Positions 5,561 through 5,756 of a stretch of 5,756 nt of DNA are shown piece by piece. The position numbers were made by a program, and so were the translations under genes. The notes under the pieces are model-generated. The model saw only the letters and a program-made list of their open reading frames with translations. It was not told the origin of the DNA and did not search any database. Position 1 is the stretch's first letter; every line of letters begins with the position of its first letter. The DNA is from an uncultured Collinsella sp. (GTDB taxonomy: Bacteria > Actinomycetota > Coriobacteriia > Coriobacteriales > Coriobacteriaceae): NCBI GenBank assembly GCA_900548935.1, contig URMR01000120.1, positions 1 to 5,756 of the forward strand, written 5' to 3'.

Positions 5561-5668
5561 GAGAAGACATATCTACTCGACCACCTCGGCTGGCGGGAAG
5601 TCCCATTAAGCTCGCGGGTAAGACCCGTTTGCGCCGGCTGTCTCTGGCAGCGGATTCGTGCGTGAACT
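5524..5668 (-). promoter_or_regulatory. Ribosomal protein L10 leader (autoregulatory attenuator)
   Basis: The transcribed leader before rplJ fits the known L10 leader family. The outer stem GCTGCC (5651-5646) pairs with GGTGGT (5585-5580). An internal loop follows, with AGAGACAGCC on one side and AGCCGA on the other, and then an inner stem GGCG (5635-5632) with CGCC (5595-5592). The inner arm contains the hairpin CGGGT-CTT-ACCCG and the CTTAAT motif. The 3' strand of the outer stem can instead join an antiterminator: GGTGG and CGAGTAGA (5585-5572) pair with TCTTCTCG and CCCCC (5567-5555), which hides the terminator's 5' arm. Family knowledge says L10 with L12 binds the stem region. Binding would free the terminator and shut off rplJ-rplL. 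The pairings are read by eye. Confidence 0.88.
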
Positions 5669-5674
5669 GAAAGT

Positions 5675-5703
5675 ATTATGGCGGGGACCCCGGCGTCGGT
5701 CAA
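5675..5703 (-). promoter_or_regulatory. rplJ-rplL promoter
   Basis: TTGACC (5703-5698), a 17-base spacer and CATAAT (5680-5675) make a near-consensus vegetative sigma-factor promoter. Transcription would start near 5668, just before the L10 leader structure. The spacer contains a perfect 11-base palindrome, CGGGGTCCCCG (5692-5682), which is either a protein site between the boxes or chance in GC-rich DNA. Confidence 0.82.
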
Positions 5704-5756
5704 CGGAAAACCGGGCTGCACACAATTCCACCATCCGGCCGCGCCGCCGAAGGCCG

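Noticed and set aside
5365..5721. A 118-codon minus-strand frame running through the rplJ promoter, leader and start
   Set aside because: It spans the promoter, attenuator terminator and rplJ start in another frame. The DNA is explained by regulatory structure, and there is no plausible ribosome binding site.
5704..5756. Possible end of an upstream gene, terminator (GGCC arms) or tRNA before the rplJ promoter
   Set aside because: Only 53 bases are visible. No stop codon in a conserved context, no T tract and no cloverleaf can be supported.
1..5756. CRISPR array, insertion sequence, prophage or attachment site
   Set aside because: No regularly spaced repeats, transposase-like frames, terminal inverted repeats or target duplications were seen. 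Apart from the galU placement this is core-genome DNA.

Overview
The window carries a ribosomal-protein and RNA-polymerase locus, with every gene on the minus strand. In transcription order (right to left) it holds an L10-type attenuator leader, rplJ (L10), rplL (L7/L12), galU (UTP-glucose-1-phosphate uridylyltransferase), and the first 982 codons of rpoB (RNA polymerase beta), which runs off the left edge. The sequence is GC-rich with strong G/C preference at third codon positions. RpoB resembles the actinobacterial type (no large insertion where E. coli beta has one; 'FFGSSQLSQFMDQ', 'THKRRLSALGPGG', 'MCPIETPEGPNIGLIGSLALYARV'). A high-GC Actinomycetota, probably a Coriobacteriia member such as a Collinsella-like gut bacterium, is the best guess. 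That assignment rests on recalled sequence resemblance, not on a search.

Layout by region. 5756-5704 has no gene I can support. 5703-5675 is a strong promoter (TTGACC, 17 bp, CATAAT). 5668-5524 is an L10 leader in which an L10-binding stem, an antiterminator and an intrinsic terminator can be drawn as competing structures. rplJ (5458-4937) and rplL (4834-4457) follow, separated by 102 bases that fold into three small hairpins, and a strong terminator at 4429-4396 ends that unit. A possible promoter (TTGGGG, 17 bp, TAAAAT) and a palindrome-rich leader of about 160 bases precede galU (4144-3236), which is closed by its own terminator at 3215-3182. An AT-rich stretch with an extended -10 promoter (3048-3021) then starts rpoB at a GTG (2947) behind a near-perfect ribosome binding site.

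How it works together. In most bacteria rplJ-rplL-rpoB-rpoC is one read-through operon. Here galU sits between rplL and rpoB, with an intrinsic terminator on each side and separate promoter candidates, so L10 feedback on rplJL should not reach rpoB directly. The likeliest reading is three transcription units: ribosomal stalk (self-regulated by L10), UDP-glucose synthesis, and polymerase beta.

The most unusual feature is in RpoB. The rifampicin-site core is wild type, but the conserved segment just after it (fork loop 2; TRERAGFE in E. coli) is replaced by a 16-residue, Ser/Arg-rich stretch, AGHKSGSSRRTNVPTA, with the reading frame intact and conserved sequence resuming at VRDVH.
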